Assembly: GCA_035299425.1 (NCBI GenBank)
Contig: DATGWP010000181.1
Location: 6,615-70,614 of the forward strand
From: Bog-950 sp035299425
GTDB lineage: Bacteria > Bacteroidota > Bacteroidia > Chitinophagales > LD1
Reading direction: 5' to 3'
Length of the DNA stretch: 64,000 bases
The notes under the pieces are model-generated. The model was not told the DNA's origin. It worked only from the letters and a program-made list of their open reading frames with translations, and searched no databases. Numbering within the stretch: the first letter of the stretch is position 1; each line of letters begins with the position of its first letter. Below, piece by piece: positions 1-9,541 of the stretch. A program made the position numbers and the translations under genes.

Positions 1-108
1 CGCAGGCCCCGGGGCAGCAAACTGCCTACCCACAAAAAAGCCAATACCTATGGCTATTAAAACGGAAGCCGCAAAAATTACTATGTACCTGGTTGACAAC
101 AATTTCAT
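1..108 (-). CDS. N-terminal fragment of a membrane-anchored protein (cut by the window edge)
   Basis: Thirty-six codons are visible from an ATG at 108-106, running off the left edge. The fragment begins MKLLSTRYIVIFAASVLIA and forms one hydrophobic helix up to about residue 28, followed by Arg, Gln and a Pro/Gly/Ala stretch. This fits a signal anchor or an uncleaved signal peptide. It lies 92 bases downstream of the DUF2723 gene on the same strand, so the two may be co-transcribed. The family cannot be named from this fragment. Confidence 0.6.
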   Translation of the reverse strand, partial: MKLLSTRYIVIFAASVLIAIGIGFFVGRQFAAPGPA

Positions 109-200
109 GGGTTGAAATGGACTGTAAGATTAATGAACTTTTTGGTACGCCGGCAAACTTCTTACAACTTCTAACATTAATTTAAGCTACCTAAAAACGT

Positions 201-2150
201 TTATTCCCACTTAGCTATCAAATCGGGATGGGTGAATACATAAGGTATATGCTCATGCATCCGTTTCTGCAGTTGAAGAATTTGCCGGTACGACTTTTCG
301 GCTATGGCATAATTACGCGTATCGTTAATGGCCTGGTAATGCCGCAAGGTATAATCCAGTATTACATACAGGTCCATCACTTTATTGGCGGCTGCGGGGT
401 CGTACTCGGTACAGGGCAGGGTGTGCCATTTAAACGGCAGTTTTGCAAAACTCTCTACCACTTCTCCCCTCTCGTAGGCCATTAAATAACCCGATACATA
501 AGGCGGCACGGTAATAAGTTTGCTTTCTACATAATATACATAGGCGCTGGCGTCAAACAATAATTTGCCATGTTGTGCGCGGCATACGGTACTTATTTTA
601 GCCAGCACATTTTTAAAGGCAGCCAATAGTTGGGGGTTATCGATATTACAACCGGTGTTATATAACTGTTCGGGGTGTGCCCTGCCAAGTTCGGCAATGT
701 AAGCTTCGTATTCCGGTTGTATCTGCGCATAAAAAGCAGGATACATTACCTTAAGGGCAGTATACTCGGTAAATTTCACATCGTAAAACAACACCGTTAA
801 ATCAGGCCTGAAATTTTCGGTAAGCCGGTAATAATTATACTGCGATATCAGGGTCCAGTCAGATACAAACACCACACTGTTTAGCGGTGCCGATTCACTC
901 AGCATTTGCATCTGGCTTTTGCTCAGGTCAAACTGCCTTTTATCTGCCAGTGGAAAATTCCAGGAAAGTTGTATGATAACAAAAAGCCCGCCCAATAGTA
1001 AGGCAAGCTTGCCCCAGCGCAGTACATACACTATACCTATAGGTATAAGCAAGGCCAGCAGGTAATAAGGCAGCAGCATATAAGCATCACTATCGCCCGA
1101 TTGATTCAACCTCAACTGGTATACCTGCAAGGCTAAAAAATAACCGGTGGCTATGCCCAAAAACCTGAACCACTTTTGGCGGTATATCTCTATTGCACCA
1201 AATACCATAAACGCAATAAAAAAACCAAACTGGTGCAAAAACACCCAGGCGAAATATGGCAACCGCATACCCACTATACCGTCTACCTGCTCCATGGTTT
1301 GCTTTGCCCAGGCCTGGCCGGTAAGGTGCGCAAATAAGCGGCCGACGGTATCGGGGCGGCCAAATTTAAAAGGCTTATCAAGCCCGGCGCTATACATTAA
1401 CCAGGCATAGAAAAAGATAGTGACCCCAGCTGCAATACCGGCAAACCACCACGCCTGTTTCGATTTAAAAAACGTAAACAAATTATGCTGTACCGGTGCC
1501 TGCTTATTTTTCTTTTTACCGGTATCGGCCACCGGTGCAGGCGCGGCAAATAAATCGGCACCGGCAAACAGCACAAGAAAAGGCAGAAAAAACAGAATGG
1601 TTAAGTGGTGGTTGGCCAGGCCCAGTGCCACACCTATGGCCGTGAGCACCAGATAGTTTACAGACCGGTACCTGTTATACTGTACCGCGCCAAACAACAT
1701 TAAAGCAAAGCACAACAGGTGAAAGCCATATACCTCTATGTTATTACTCCACTGCCACGCCGTGTAACCGTACGAAAAACCTATAGCCGTAACTACCCCA
1801 ATAATACGGTGGTATAAAACAGGTATATCGGTATACAACCGGGCCGTTAACCGGCTGCTGGTAAAATATAACAGCACACCGGCCCCTGCCACCGACACTA
1901 CCGAAAACAACTGGATGCTGAAAAAATGTGAAGCCCCCAACAGCGATACCAACCAGGCCCATATGCCGCCAAGCATAACATAAGAAGGAAACCCCGGCCC
2001 ATGCGCTACCGAACCTATTTTAGTTACCAATGCAAACTCGGCTGCATCGGCAAAACCAAGCGATTGTGAGCGGGTGAATAAATAGACCGCGCATGCCAAT
2101 AAAAAACACACTAATGCTGCTGCTGCATCTGCTAACTTTTCTCTCTTCAT
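201..2150 (-). CDS. DUF2723 family polytopic membrane protein (GT-C glycosyltransferase-like)
   Basis: This is a 649-residue integral membrane protein with many hydrophobic segments between residues 10 and 400 and a soluble C-terminal part of about 230 residues. Near the N terminus the sequence FADAAEF (Asp35, Glu38) is followed by AHGPGFPSY (His50). That pair of motifs is the hallmark of DUF2723, a Bacteroidota family related in layout to GT-C, lipid-linked sugar transferases, where the acidic residues lie in the first periplasmic loop. A role in periplasmic O-glycosylation or cell-envelope glycan transfer is inferred from the fold class only. A Lys-rich loop near residues 210-220 is probably cytoplasmic. 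The start MKREK gives a standard positive-inside first helix. A membrane protein of unknown family follows on the same strand at the window edge. Confidence 0.8.
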   Translation of the reverse strand: MKREKLADAAAALVCFLLACAVYLFTRSQSLGFADAAEFALVTKIGSVAHGPGFPSYVMLGGIWAWLVSLLGASHFFSIQLFSVVSVAGAGVLLYFTSSRLTARLYTDIPVLYHRIIGVVTAIGFSYGYTAWQWSNNIEVYGFHLLCFALMLFGAVQYNRYRSVNYLVLTAIGVALGLANHHLTILFFLPFLVLFAGADLFAAPAPVADTGKKKNKQAPVQHNLFTFFKSKQAWWFAGIAAGVTIFFYAWLMYSAGLDKPFKFGRPDTVGRLFAHLTGQAWAKQTMEQVDGIVGMRLPYFAWVFLHQFGFFIAFMVFGAIEIYRQKWFRFLGIATGYFLALQVYQLRLNQSGDSDAYMLLPYYLLALLIPIGIVYVLRWGKLALLLGGLFVIIQLSWNFPLADKRQFDLSKSQMQMLSESAPLNSVVFVSDWTLISQYNYYRLTENFRPDLTVLFYDVKFTEYTALKVMYPAFYAQIQPEYEAYIAELGRAHPEQLYNTGCNIDNPQLLAAFKNVLAKISTVCRAQHGKLLFDASAYVYYVESKLITVPPYVSGYLMAYERGEVVESFAKLPFKWHTLPCTEYDPAAANKVMDLYVILDYTLRHYQAINDTRNYAIAEKSYRQILQLQKRMHEHIPYVFTHPDLIAKWE

Positions 2151-2288
2151 ACCAGCTTAATTAGTTTCACGGGGTTGTTGGGCTAAATTAAAATTTAATT
2201 CACATGTTGCCCGAGTGCCGCAAGACTCTATGCAAATCTTAATAATTGGCAAAACGCGCGGTCAACAAGTGCTTTGCATTATTATAGC

Positions 2289-2296
2289 TATATTTG
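2289..2296 (+). promoter_or_regulatory. -7 promoter element of the dihydrouridine synthase gene
   Basis: TATATTTG matches the Bacteroidota -7 consensus TAnnTTTG exactly and ends 10 bases before the ATG at 2307. Transcription would begin just in front of that ATG. This argues against the upstream in-frame TTG at 2274 as a start, since that codon lies before the promoter element. No clear -33 TTTG was found at the usual spacing. Confidence 0.55.
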
Positions 2297-2306
2297 CACC
2301 GTTTTT

Positions 2307-3344
2307 ATGGTAAAAATAGGACATATAGAACTGCCAGACATGCCTTTGCTTTTGGCACCTATGGAAGACGTGAGCGACCCTCCGTTCCGCCATTTGTGCA
2401 AAAGGTATGGGGCCGACATGCTTTATACTGAGTTTATAAGCTCAGACGGACTGATACGCGATGCCGATAAGAGCATGAAAAAGCTGGACATATTTGACGA
2501 TGAGCGCCCGGTAGGTATACAGATATTTGGCGGCGAAGAAGATGCTATGGTACGCAGTGCGGCTATAGTTGAAGCGGCCAAACCTGAGGTATTGGATATC
2601 AACTACGGTTGCCCGGTTAAAAATGTAGTATGCCGCAATGCCGGTTCGGGCATATTGCGCGATATAGATAAAATGGTGGCCCTTACCGCCGCTATTGTAA
2701 AAGGTACCAACCTGCCGGTTACTGTAAAAACCCGCTTAGGCTGGGATGATAGTACCATACGCATAGTAGAAGTAGCCGAGCGCCTGCAGGATGTGGGTAT
2801 AAAAGCCATATCTATACACTGCCGCACCAAACACCAGATGTATAACGGCAGTGCCCGCTGGGAGTGGATAGAAAAAGTAAAAAACAACCCGCGCTTACAT
2901 ATCCCTGTGTTTGGCAATGGCGATATAAATACACCTGAAAAGGCGGTAGATATGATGAAAAAATATGGCGCAGATGGTGCTATGATTGGCCGCGCATCTA
3001 TAGGCCATCCGTTCATCTTCCGCGAGATAAAACACTACATGGCTACCGGTACCCACCACGCACCGCCTACACTGGCCGAACGCCTGGATGCTGCCCGTAC
3101 GCACCTGCTTAAAAGCATACAATGGAAGGGCGAAAAGGTGGGCATATTTGAAATGCGCCGCCACTACGGCCCTTACTTTGCAGGCCTGCCGCATATCAAA
3201 CCTTTCCGCTCGCGGCTGGTTACTGCGCCCAACACGCAGGATATACTGGATATACTTTTAGAAATAGAAGAGCACTACAGCAAAGAAGAAAACCTGGTAT
3301 ACACACCGGTAAAACTGAGCGACTACGCCGGTTTTGATGCCTGA
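2307..3344 (+). CDS. dusB: tRNA-dihydrouridine synthase (DusB/NifR3-type)
   Basis: This 345-residue FMN-dependent flavoprotein reduces specific uridines in the tRNA D-loop to dihydrouridine, using NAD(P)H. The visible motifs follow the family order: the FMN-binding start APMEDVSDPPFR (residues 18-28), GIQIFGG, the active-site segment INYGCPVKNV with the probable catalytic Cys102, AGSG, VKTRLGWD with a phosphate-contacting Lys141, the conserved HCRTK..MY.G segment, and the glycine-rich GNGDI and GADGAMIGR elements that close the TIM barrel. Length is normal for the family. An in-frame TTG at 2274 would add 11 residues, but it lies upstream of the promoter element at 2289-2296, so the ATG at 2307 is preferred. 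The gene stands alone, divergent from the DUF2723 gene. The family is certain; assignment to DusB rather than another Dus subgroup is less so. Confidence 0.92.
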   Translation: MVKIGHIELPDMPLLLAPMEDVSDPPFRHLCKRYGADMLYTEFISSDGLIRDADKSMKKLDIFDDERPVGIQIFGGEEDAMVRSAAIVEAAKPEVLDINYGCPVKNVVCRNAGSGILRDIDKMVALTAAIVKGTNLPVTVKTRLGWDDSTIRIVEVAERLQDVGIKAISIHCRTKHQMYNGSARWEWIEKVKNNPRLHIPVFGNGDINTPEKAVDMMKKYGADGAMIGRASIGHPFIFREIKHYMATGTHHAPPTLAERLDAARTHLLKSIQWKGEKVGIFEMRRHYGPYFAGLPHIKPFRSRLVTAPNTQDILDILLEIEEHYSKEENLVYTPVKLSDYAGFDA

Positions 3345-3488
3345 CAGCCTGCCCACGCCATATCCGGCGCAATAAAGTAATGTAGCACGCAACCTACATG
3401 TTCACAATCGACGTCTTTGTAATATGAACAATGCTTGCAATATTATATTTAACATAGCGTTGTAACCCGTGAACCCAAAACCTACACT

Positions 3489-4244
3489 ATGAAAACACCT
3501 ATGTACCTAGCGCTGTTTGTTGGCCTGTTACTTATTGCCAGCTGCAGCAAAAAAGAAGAAGACAAAAAGCTTACCTATTTCGACCCATCTACTACCAAGT
3601 TAAAATCAGTTACCTATGGTGGCAACAACCAAACGCATAATTATACCTACAATGCATCGGGCCTGCTGGAAAGCATATTGGTAAGCGATGGCAGTAAAAC
3701 AACTTATAGCTACGATTCGGTATCGGTAACCGAAACCAGCTACACCACAGGCGGCAACATAGCCACCATTAACTATATAGAATTAAATGATTCGGGCCTG
3801 GCGGTAAATGCTACAGTAACCGATGGGGGTGGCACAGTAACGGCCCACAAGTTTTACACTTATGATGCCGGTAAACATATAACCACCGAAGAAAACTACA
3901 CGCCCGCCAATGCACTTACCCAAAGGCTAGAGTATGCCTGGTATGGCAGCTCTAACCTGCTTAACTTTACTATATTCGACTCTACCGGCACCAATGGCGT
4001 TTTTACATTCTATCAAACATTTTTTGATGGGCCTACCTCTATAAGCAATACCTGTACGGGGCGCGCTTTTATGGGCATAAGCACCTACGCACTCATCCGC
4101 AAATCGGTACGCTACAGCGCCTTGTATGGCGATAATGTAGAAACCTACGACTATGTACTGGATGGCCTGCAGCGTGTATCGCAAAAGAAAACCTTTGACC
4201 GCAACGGCGTACTTAAATATACCGATACATACACCTACTATTAA
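3489..4244 (+). CDS. putative lipoprotein with YD-like repeats
   Basis: The 251-residue product has a signal peptide ending in a lipobox (LLIASC, Cys about residue 19), so it should be lipid-anchored. The residues after the Cys are SKKEEDKK, a charged tether typical of Bacteroidota surface lipoproteins. The rest is rich in Tyr, Thr, Asn and Gly and contains short repeats such as YTYNASGLL, YSYDS and YTYDAGKH, which resemble YD/RHS-like beta repeats. No catalytic motif is seen. It stands alone, 39 bases upstream of the lysyl oxidase-like gene on the same strand, so co-transcription with that secreted enzyme is possible. No function is assigned. Confidence 0.75.
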   Translation: MKTPMYLALFVGLLLIASCSKKEEDKKLTYFDPSTTKLKSVTYGGNNQTHNYTYNASGLLESILVSDGSKTTYSYDSVSVTETSYTTGGNIATINYIELNDSGLAVNATVTDGGGTVTAHKFYTYDAGKHITTEENYTPANALTQRLEYAWYGSSNLLNFTIFDSTGTNGVFTFYQTFFDGPTSISNTCTGRAFMGISTYALIRKSVRYSALYGDNVETYDYVLDGLQRVSQKKTFDRNGVLKYTDTYTYY

Positions 4245-4283
4245 CAAATCAGCGCTCTCCTGTTTTTATCATACCTTTATGGC

Positions 4284-6695
4284 ATGAAGAAGTTTTGCGT
4301 GATGCTTTTGGCACTGGTACTTTACACCGGTATATACGGGCAGGCTGCATGTGGCAGCGGCCAGGTTAAGGTAGTGGTTAAAATAACACCCGATAATTTT
4401 CCGCAGGAAACCACCTGGAGCCTTTACGATGAGTTTACACATACACTTATTGATACCGGCAACGTGCAGGGCGATTCGGCCTGCGTGGATGCCGGGCGCT
4501 GCATAAAATTTACCATTTATGATTCTGCCAACGATGGGCTTTGCTGCGGCTATGGCAATGGCAGCTACACCGTTACGCTTGGAGGCAATGTGGTAGCCAG
4601 CGGCGCTACCTTTGGCAATAAGCAAACCACTTATTTTAATTGCCCTGCGGGAGCCAACTGCAGCAGCCCAATAGTAGCCGGTATAGATACCTTTACGGCA
4701 CCTGCACCCGAAACATGGTATACTTTTATGCCCGACTCTACCGGCACTTACATTATAAGCAGCTGCAACCTTGGCAACACATGCGACACTAAATTATATA
4801 TATACAACTACTGCACCGGCCTGGTACCCACCGAAAGCAACCAGGCTACTATATACTACGATGATGATGGCTGCCAGGCTAATTTTCAGTCGCGCATATC
4901 GGGGGTATTTAATGCCGGCACCACTTACTATATACGTATAGGTGATTTTAACACGGCCTGCGCCGGGCAAACCATTACATGGCAGATACAATCGCTGGGG
5001 CCGGTGCACGGCTGCACCGATACCACCAGCTGCACCTACAATCCGCTGGCTACGGTAGATGACGGCAGTTGCCTGTATGCCCCTAACCCTTTATGCGCCC
5101 AACCCGACCTGGCCATAGATGCCAACGTGCTGGAATCATCGATGTATGTGGCCGATATAAATGCAGGCTCTAACAACTGCTATGTAAGCGAAGGCTGCCT
5201 TTCGGGGTATGGCAACAGACGCCTTATCCGCTTCAGCACACATATACGCAACATAGGTAACCAGGATTACTACATAGGCCTTCCCGATACTTCAACCGGC
5301 CAGTATGTTTTTGATGCCTGCCACGGCCACTACCATTATGTAGGCTACGCCGAGTATTTGGTGTACGATGCCAACCACCAGCCACTGCAGCAGGGTTTTA
5401 AAAACGGATTCTGCGTGCTCGACTTAGAATGCGATGGAGGCGGCATGGCCAAATTCAATTGCAGCAACATGGGTATTACTGCCGGCTGCGGCGATATATA
5501 CGATGCCGGGCTCGATTGCCAGTGGATAGACATAACGGATATAGACACCGGTAACTACACACTGGTAGTGCGTGTAAACTGGGACCAATCGCCGGATGCA
5601 CTTGGCCACTACGAAAAAACGTATGCCAACAACTGGGCACAGGTGTGCCTGCACCTTTACTACGACCAGGGTTACAAAGTATTTGAAATACTACCCAACT
5701 GTGTGCCTTACACTGATTGCGCCGGCGATACCTTTGGCAATGCGGTAATGGATTGTAATTACGAGTGCAACGGCACCGGTGTGCGGGGCGATGTGAACCT
5801 TAGCATGGCAGCAGATACGCTGGACCTTAACATGTATTTAGAAGGTATTAAAGAAGATACCCTTAAGTTTAGCACCTGCAACGACCTTAATGGCGATAGC
5901 CTTATTACGGTAACCGATGCAGCGCGCCTCAATGCCTGCCTGCTTAACAATGCCGGCACACACCAGCACCCTGGCAATTACCAAAACACGCACAAGCACT
6001 GCGAGTTTCCCAACAACATATACAATCCGTTTGATAGTGTAACTTTCAGCATTGCCGATACAAACCTTGAGCAGCACTACATAGATTTGAGCGTGCACAA
6101 CCCTACCTGCGAGTTGCTGGCGTACGAACTACAACTGCATGGCCTGGTAGTAGACTCTATTAAAAACCTGGCGCTTGGCAACTACACGCCCGATATACGC
6201 GCATCGGCCAGCGGCCACGTTGTAGGCATATCGGCCGATGAGAACTCTCTCTTCAAACAATTAGTACCGTTACACTTTATGCGTGTGTACTTCAGCTCGC
6301 TTACCGATACCGTTATCTGTATAGATAAAGTAATAGCCGCAGTAAACGGCAACTACGAAGAAGTATTGGGCAAGCACACAGGCTGCGTGCACATTGCACA
6401 ACCGGTAGAAGATACCGTGATTATTAGCAGCGCACCGGCCATTACTGCCGATATGCTGAGTGTAATACCTAACCCATCTACCGGTGTATTTCAACTATAC
6501 CTGCAAGGCAAATCGCTGCAAGGCGCGGCACTTAAAGTAACCGATGCCTTGGGCAAAACAGTTTATCAAAACATCAACACCGGCCTAAGCAACAACACCA
6601 GCATAGACCTTACCGAACAACAAAGCGGGGTATATTTACTGCACCTCGATTTGAATGGCGCGAGAGTGAATAAGAGGTTGTTGGTGGTGAGGTAG
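4284..6695 (+). CDS. secreted lysyl oxidase-like copper enzyme with dockerin-like and T9SS sorting domains
   Basis: The 803-residue protein begins with a signal peptide (MKKFCVMLLALVLYTGIYGQ). Two Cys-rich beta domains follow (about residues 21-110 and 115-235), then a GCTDTTSC...DDGSC motif common in secreted Bacteroidota proteins. Residues about 275-460 match animal lysyl oxidase (LOX). The copper-site motif is DACHGHYHYVGYAEY, with His347, His349 and His351. FKNGFC contains Lys373, and DIYDAGLDCQWIDITDI contains Tyr406. In animal LOX the equivalent Lys and Tyr cross-link into the lysine tyrosylquinone cofactor, and both appear conserved here. Residues about 500-560 hold two dockerin-like calcium loops (the second is DLNGDSLITVTDAA). 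The last 80 residues (VIPNPSTGVF...KRLLVVR) form a type A T9SS sorting domain. Oxidative deamination of amines and matrix cross-linking outside the cell are inferred from the family. Confidence 0.85.
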   Translation: MKKFCVMLLALVLYTGIYGQAACGSGQVKVVVKITPDNFPQETTWSLYDEFTHTLIDTGNVQGDSACVDAGRCIKFTIYDSANDGLCCGYGNGSYTVTLGGNVVASGATFGNKQTTYFNCPAGANCSSPIVAGIDTFTAPAPETWYTFMPDSTGTYIISSCNLGNTCDTKLYIYNYCTGLVPTESNQATIYYDDDGCQANFQSRISGVFNAGTTYYIRIGDFNTACAGQTITWQIQSLGPVHGCTDTTSCTYNPLATVDDGSCLYAPNPLCAQPDLAIDANVLESSMYVADINAGSNNCYVSEGCLSGYGNRRLIRFSTHIRNIGNQDYYIGLPDTSTGQYVFDACHGHYHYVGYAEYLVYDANHQPLQQGFKNGFCVLDLECDGGGMAKFNCSNMGITAGCGDIYDAGLDCQWIDITDIDTGNYTLVVRVNWDQSPDALGHYEKTYANNWAQVCLHLYYDQGYKVFEILPNCVPYTDCAGDTFGNAVMDCNYECNGTGVRGDVNLSMAADTLDLNMYLEGIKEDTLKFSTCNDLNGDSLITVTDAARLNACLLNNAGTHQHPGNYQNTHKHCEFPNNIYNPFDSVTFSIADTNLEQHYIDLSVHNPTCELLAYELQLHGLVVDSIKNLALGNYTPDIRASASGHVVGISADENSLFKQLVPLHFMRVYFSSLTDTVICIDKVIAAVNGNYEEVLGKHTGCVHIAQPVEDTVIISSAPAITADMLSVIPNPSTGVFQLYLQGKSLQGAALKVTDALGKTVYQNINTGLSNNTSIDLTEQQSGVYLLHLDLNGARVNKRLLVVR

Positions 6696-6787
6696 GGTCC
6701 CTAAATCCCCTTCCCGAGGCAAGTTCGGGGTGAAACAAAAAGGGAACTTTAACAGCCAATACCTTTTTTGCATTTTCTTTATTTTTT

Positions 6788-7115
6788 ACCGGTGGTTGAA
6801 ACCACCGGCAGCCTGATAAGTGGAATATCTTTTTTATTATGGACTAGAAGTCCATTAATTGCTAGCGGACTTCCAGTCCGAAAAACAAAAAAGATGTATT
6901 TATTCCTTTTATCAAGGTGCCGTTGATTTTAATCAATGGCTCTTTACCGGTGGTTAAAACCACCGGCAGCCTGATAAGCGGAATATCTATTTTTATAATG
7001 GACTAGAAGTCCATAGACGGCCAGTGTAGTTTTTGGCATTTAGCGGACTTCCAGTCCGCAATTAAAAAGTTGCATTTGTTCCTCTTATCAAGATACCGTT
7101 GATTTCAATCAACGG
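6788..7115 (+). repeat. family A hairpin repeat, two tandem units
   Basis: Unit 1 spans about 6788-6940 and unit 2 about 6946-7115. Each unit holds a series of palindromes in fixed order: CCGGTGGTTgaAACCACCGG, ATGGACTagaAGTCCAT, CGGACTtccAGTCCG and CGTTGATTtcAATCAACG. The arm CTGATAAGnGGAATA near the start of the unit is complementary to TATTCCTTTTATCAAG near its end, so the inner hairpins sit on a longer stem. Two more units in the same orientation lie at 9542-9880, on the other side of the VIT-domain gene. No ORF is supported inside the units. The rest of the gap after the lysyl oxidase gene contains nothing else recognisable. Confidence 0.85.
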
Positions 7116-7124
7116 GCAAAAAGA

Positions 7125-7151
7125 AAGCCCGCTAAACCTTATAGCGGGCTT
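7125..7151 (-). terminator. intrinsic terminator of the VIT-domain gene
   Basis: AAGCCCGCT and AGCGGGCTT form a 9-bp stem around a 9-base loop. Read on the minus strand it is followed by a T-rich run (TTTCTTTTTG). It sits 23 bases after the stop of the minus-strand gene at 7174-9327. Confidence 0.8.
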
Positions 7152-7173
7152 CCTTATTACATAAACTATACTC

Positions 7174-9327
7174 TTAGCTCTTTACTACCCGTACTATTTT
7201 CTTACCGGCTTTGGTCTCCAGCACCACTATATACACACCGCTCGAAAGCTCGTCACCGGTATCCGATTTACCATCCCAGGTTACAGTAACCTCGTTGCCC
7301 ATACTGGCGTTCAATTCAAAAGTTTTTACAAGCTGGCCCATGGTGTTATATACCTTCAGGGTAGCATCGCCCTCCTCTAAATAAACCTTAATGGTAAGAT
7401 TGCCTGAGAATGGATTAGGGAAAGCCTTAATACCGGTGTGGTCTTCCAGATCGTCTATTGCGGTAGTGTTGCCGGGGTTGGTTTCATCTTCGCAATTGTC
7501 GCAGGCTTTTACAGTATCGCTTGGCTCAAGTGCCAAAAATGCAGTGTAGCGCGAAAGCACCCGGTTGTTGATACTCGAATCCATAATTTCACCTTTCTGC
7601 TGCGAGTTAATGTTGGCTATACTCTCCATCGACTCTATAAAGCGGGCAATCCACATTTTTTTGGTAAACGAATCGGCATTGGCAGTAGTCCCGGTGGTCA
7701 AATCATGACTTATAGCCGTTCCCTGAAAACTGCCGGCTATGTGAAATTGTAGCGGGGCTGTACCTGTATAGCGCCCTACCCGTATGTAGGGTTTGTTTAC
7801 AGATAAAACACCCAATGGCGCATTATCATAGCTACCGTAACAAAAACCGTTGGTGGCAGTTAAGTAGCTATCGAACCCATTTACGCTGCCCTGCACCTGT
7901 TGCATAAGGTCATCGGCGGTTTCGCTTAATGTACGCGTATAGCTACTGTTATAGTAATAATAATTTTGCAATCGCACAGTTTCGTATATGCCACCGGTAA
8001 GGGCAGCTATGTTGCTGTTAAAATAATCGTTACCATAATAATAGGTGCCATTACTCCATACATAGGAAACATTTGCATCCTGAAAATCTACCACGTGCAC
8101 AGGTATGCGGGTAGGGCCCATAGCAGCAAGCAAATCTGTAATTAACTGGTTGGCGGCACTTATGGTTGAAAAATTATCGGTATTAGAAAACAGTATCATA
8201 TCACCTTGCCTGCCGGTGCTATTTATAAAACCAATACCTGCATTAATTAGCGATGGCAGGTTACTGTAGGCCGACATAGGGTTTTGCAGGTTAAGCGCAT
8301 TAAACACCGTATTTATAGTAGCACTATCGCATGGCAGCCAGGTATTACTGTACTGATAAATACTAAGCTGCGAAAACATAAGGTTGAACGAATCGGTAGG
8401 CTGGTAGTTATCTAATAGTATTTGCCTTGTTTTTGCCAGCACTGCTGCCGGTGCTGTTGTGCTGTTGCCTTCGTAATCAAACAGAAAAGCTGTTTTGCGT
8501 CTTAAATTTATGCCTGCGGCTTGCAGGGGCATCATTACCATTTGATAGTATCCCTGGTTGGGGCCGGTTTGGTATAGCGCGGTGTACATACCGTTCTGCA
8601 TAGGCGATAGTAAAGAGTAATTAATACCTGTAAGGTTGGTTACATTAGATGAAGGAATTACCGCACGGGTAAACTGCTGGCCCTGTACCGGTTGAAAAAC
8701 CGTGCCGGGCACCTCGGTGATTACCGGTGCCGACCAATCGGAATCGGTATAAGAAAGCACCTCAACATGCGGGGCCTGTGCCGATGCTTTTAAAATATTA
8801 AGCGGCAGCGGGCACGATGCCCGTCCATTGCTCCAGCTGGCAGGCACCATATAGGTAATTTTTACTTTTCGTTTCTCGTTTTTATCTACCGGAAACACCC
8901 GTAGCTCGTATTGGGTGTTGCTGTTCTTATATAATATAGAGGGGTCTTTGCGCCTGTTTACTATGCCCTCGTATATCATTTGTGCGCGGCCCCTGTCTAT
9001 AATAGATGCCTGCACTATCTGGTTACCCACCCATAGCCACGAATCGTTTACAAACGACCCCTCGGGCAGATCGAAAAAAAGCTGCATCTCGAATGTATCT
9101 GGATTGTAGTAGTTGTAATTTGAAATGTTGGGGCCTGCCGAAAAAGTGAGATACAGCCCACATTCAAAATAAGCCCCTTTGGGTTTAATAGATACTACAG
9201 CTGTATCTAACTTACTTTGAAAACTGACCCAGGTTCTTTGAGGGTCCTGCATGCGTAATGTGGTGTAGGCCTGGGCGGTATAGGCATATATACCTGCTAA
9301 TAGTGTAAACAATAAATAACGTTTCAT
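7174..9327 (-). CDS. secreted VIT-domain protein with degenerate VWA region and T9SS sorting domain
   Basis: The 717-residue protein has a signal peptide (MKRYLLFTLLAGIYAYTAQA). A vault/inter-alpha-trypsin (VIT) domain covers about residues 20-165; its core RGRAQMIYEGIVNRRKDPS is a recognisable signature. A Rossmann-like region of about residues 255-470 resembles a VWA domain, but the metal-site motif DxSxS is replaced by FDYEGNS, so metal binding is doubtful. The C-terminal 80 residues (IKAFPNPFSGNLTI...KIVRVVKS) are a type A T9SS sorting domain with a FlgD-like GNEVTVTWDGKSDTGDELS segment. It is therefore likely exported and surface-attached or released. It stands alone, with its own terminator, between two tandem pairs of family A repeats. 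Its role is unknown; adhesion or protein binding is only inferred. Confidence 0.85.
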   Translation of the reverse strand: MKRYLLFTLLAGIYAYTAQAYTTLRMQDPQRTWVSFQSKLDTAVVSIKPKGAYFECGLYLTFSAGPNISNYNYYNPDTFEMQLFFDLPEGSFVNDSWLWVGNQIVQASIIDRGRAQMIYEGIVNRRKDPSILYKNSNTQYELRVFPVDKNEKRKVKITYMVPASWSNGRASCPLPLNILKASAQAPHVEVLSYTDSDWSAPVITEVPGTVFQPVQGQQFTRAVIPSSNVTNLTGINYSLLSPMQNGMYTALYQTGPNQGYYQMVMMPLQAAGINLRRKTAFLFDYEGNSTTAPAAVLAKTRQILLDNYQPTDSFNLMFSQLSIYQYSNTWLPCDSATINTVFNALNLQNPMSAYSNLPSLINAGIGFINSTGRQGDMILFSNTDNFSTISAANQLITDLLAAMGPTRIPVHVVDFQDANVSYVWSNGTYYYGNDYFNSNIAALTGGIYETVRLQNYYYYNSSYTRTLSETADDLMQQVQGSVNGFDSYLTATNGFCYGSYDNAPLGVLSVNKPYIRVGRYTGTAPLQFHIAGSFQGTAISHDLTTGTTANADSFTKKMWIARFIESMESIANINSQQKGEIMDSSINNRVLSRYTAFLALEPSDTVKACDNCEDETNPGNTTAIDDLEDHTGIKAFPNPFSGNLTIKVYLEEGDATLKVYNTMGQLVKTFELNASMGNEVTVTWDGKSDTGDELSSGVYIVVLETKAGKKIVRVVKS

Positions 9328-9541
9328 AAGTTTGGAATTTTGGTTTAGTAATAGTGTTCGTTTGCCAAACCAAGGTAAATTCTTATGTTATAAAAAACGA
9401 TTATCTATTGTCATGGTTTTGTCATTTTTTTAATACCTAAGCACAAACGCATGTTTCTTAACGTATTACACCAGTAACCAAAATGGTCACTCTATCAATT
9501 GCTGTTAGTTTAAAAACCAATAGTCAATCAATGGCTCTTTT

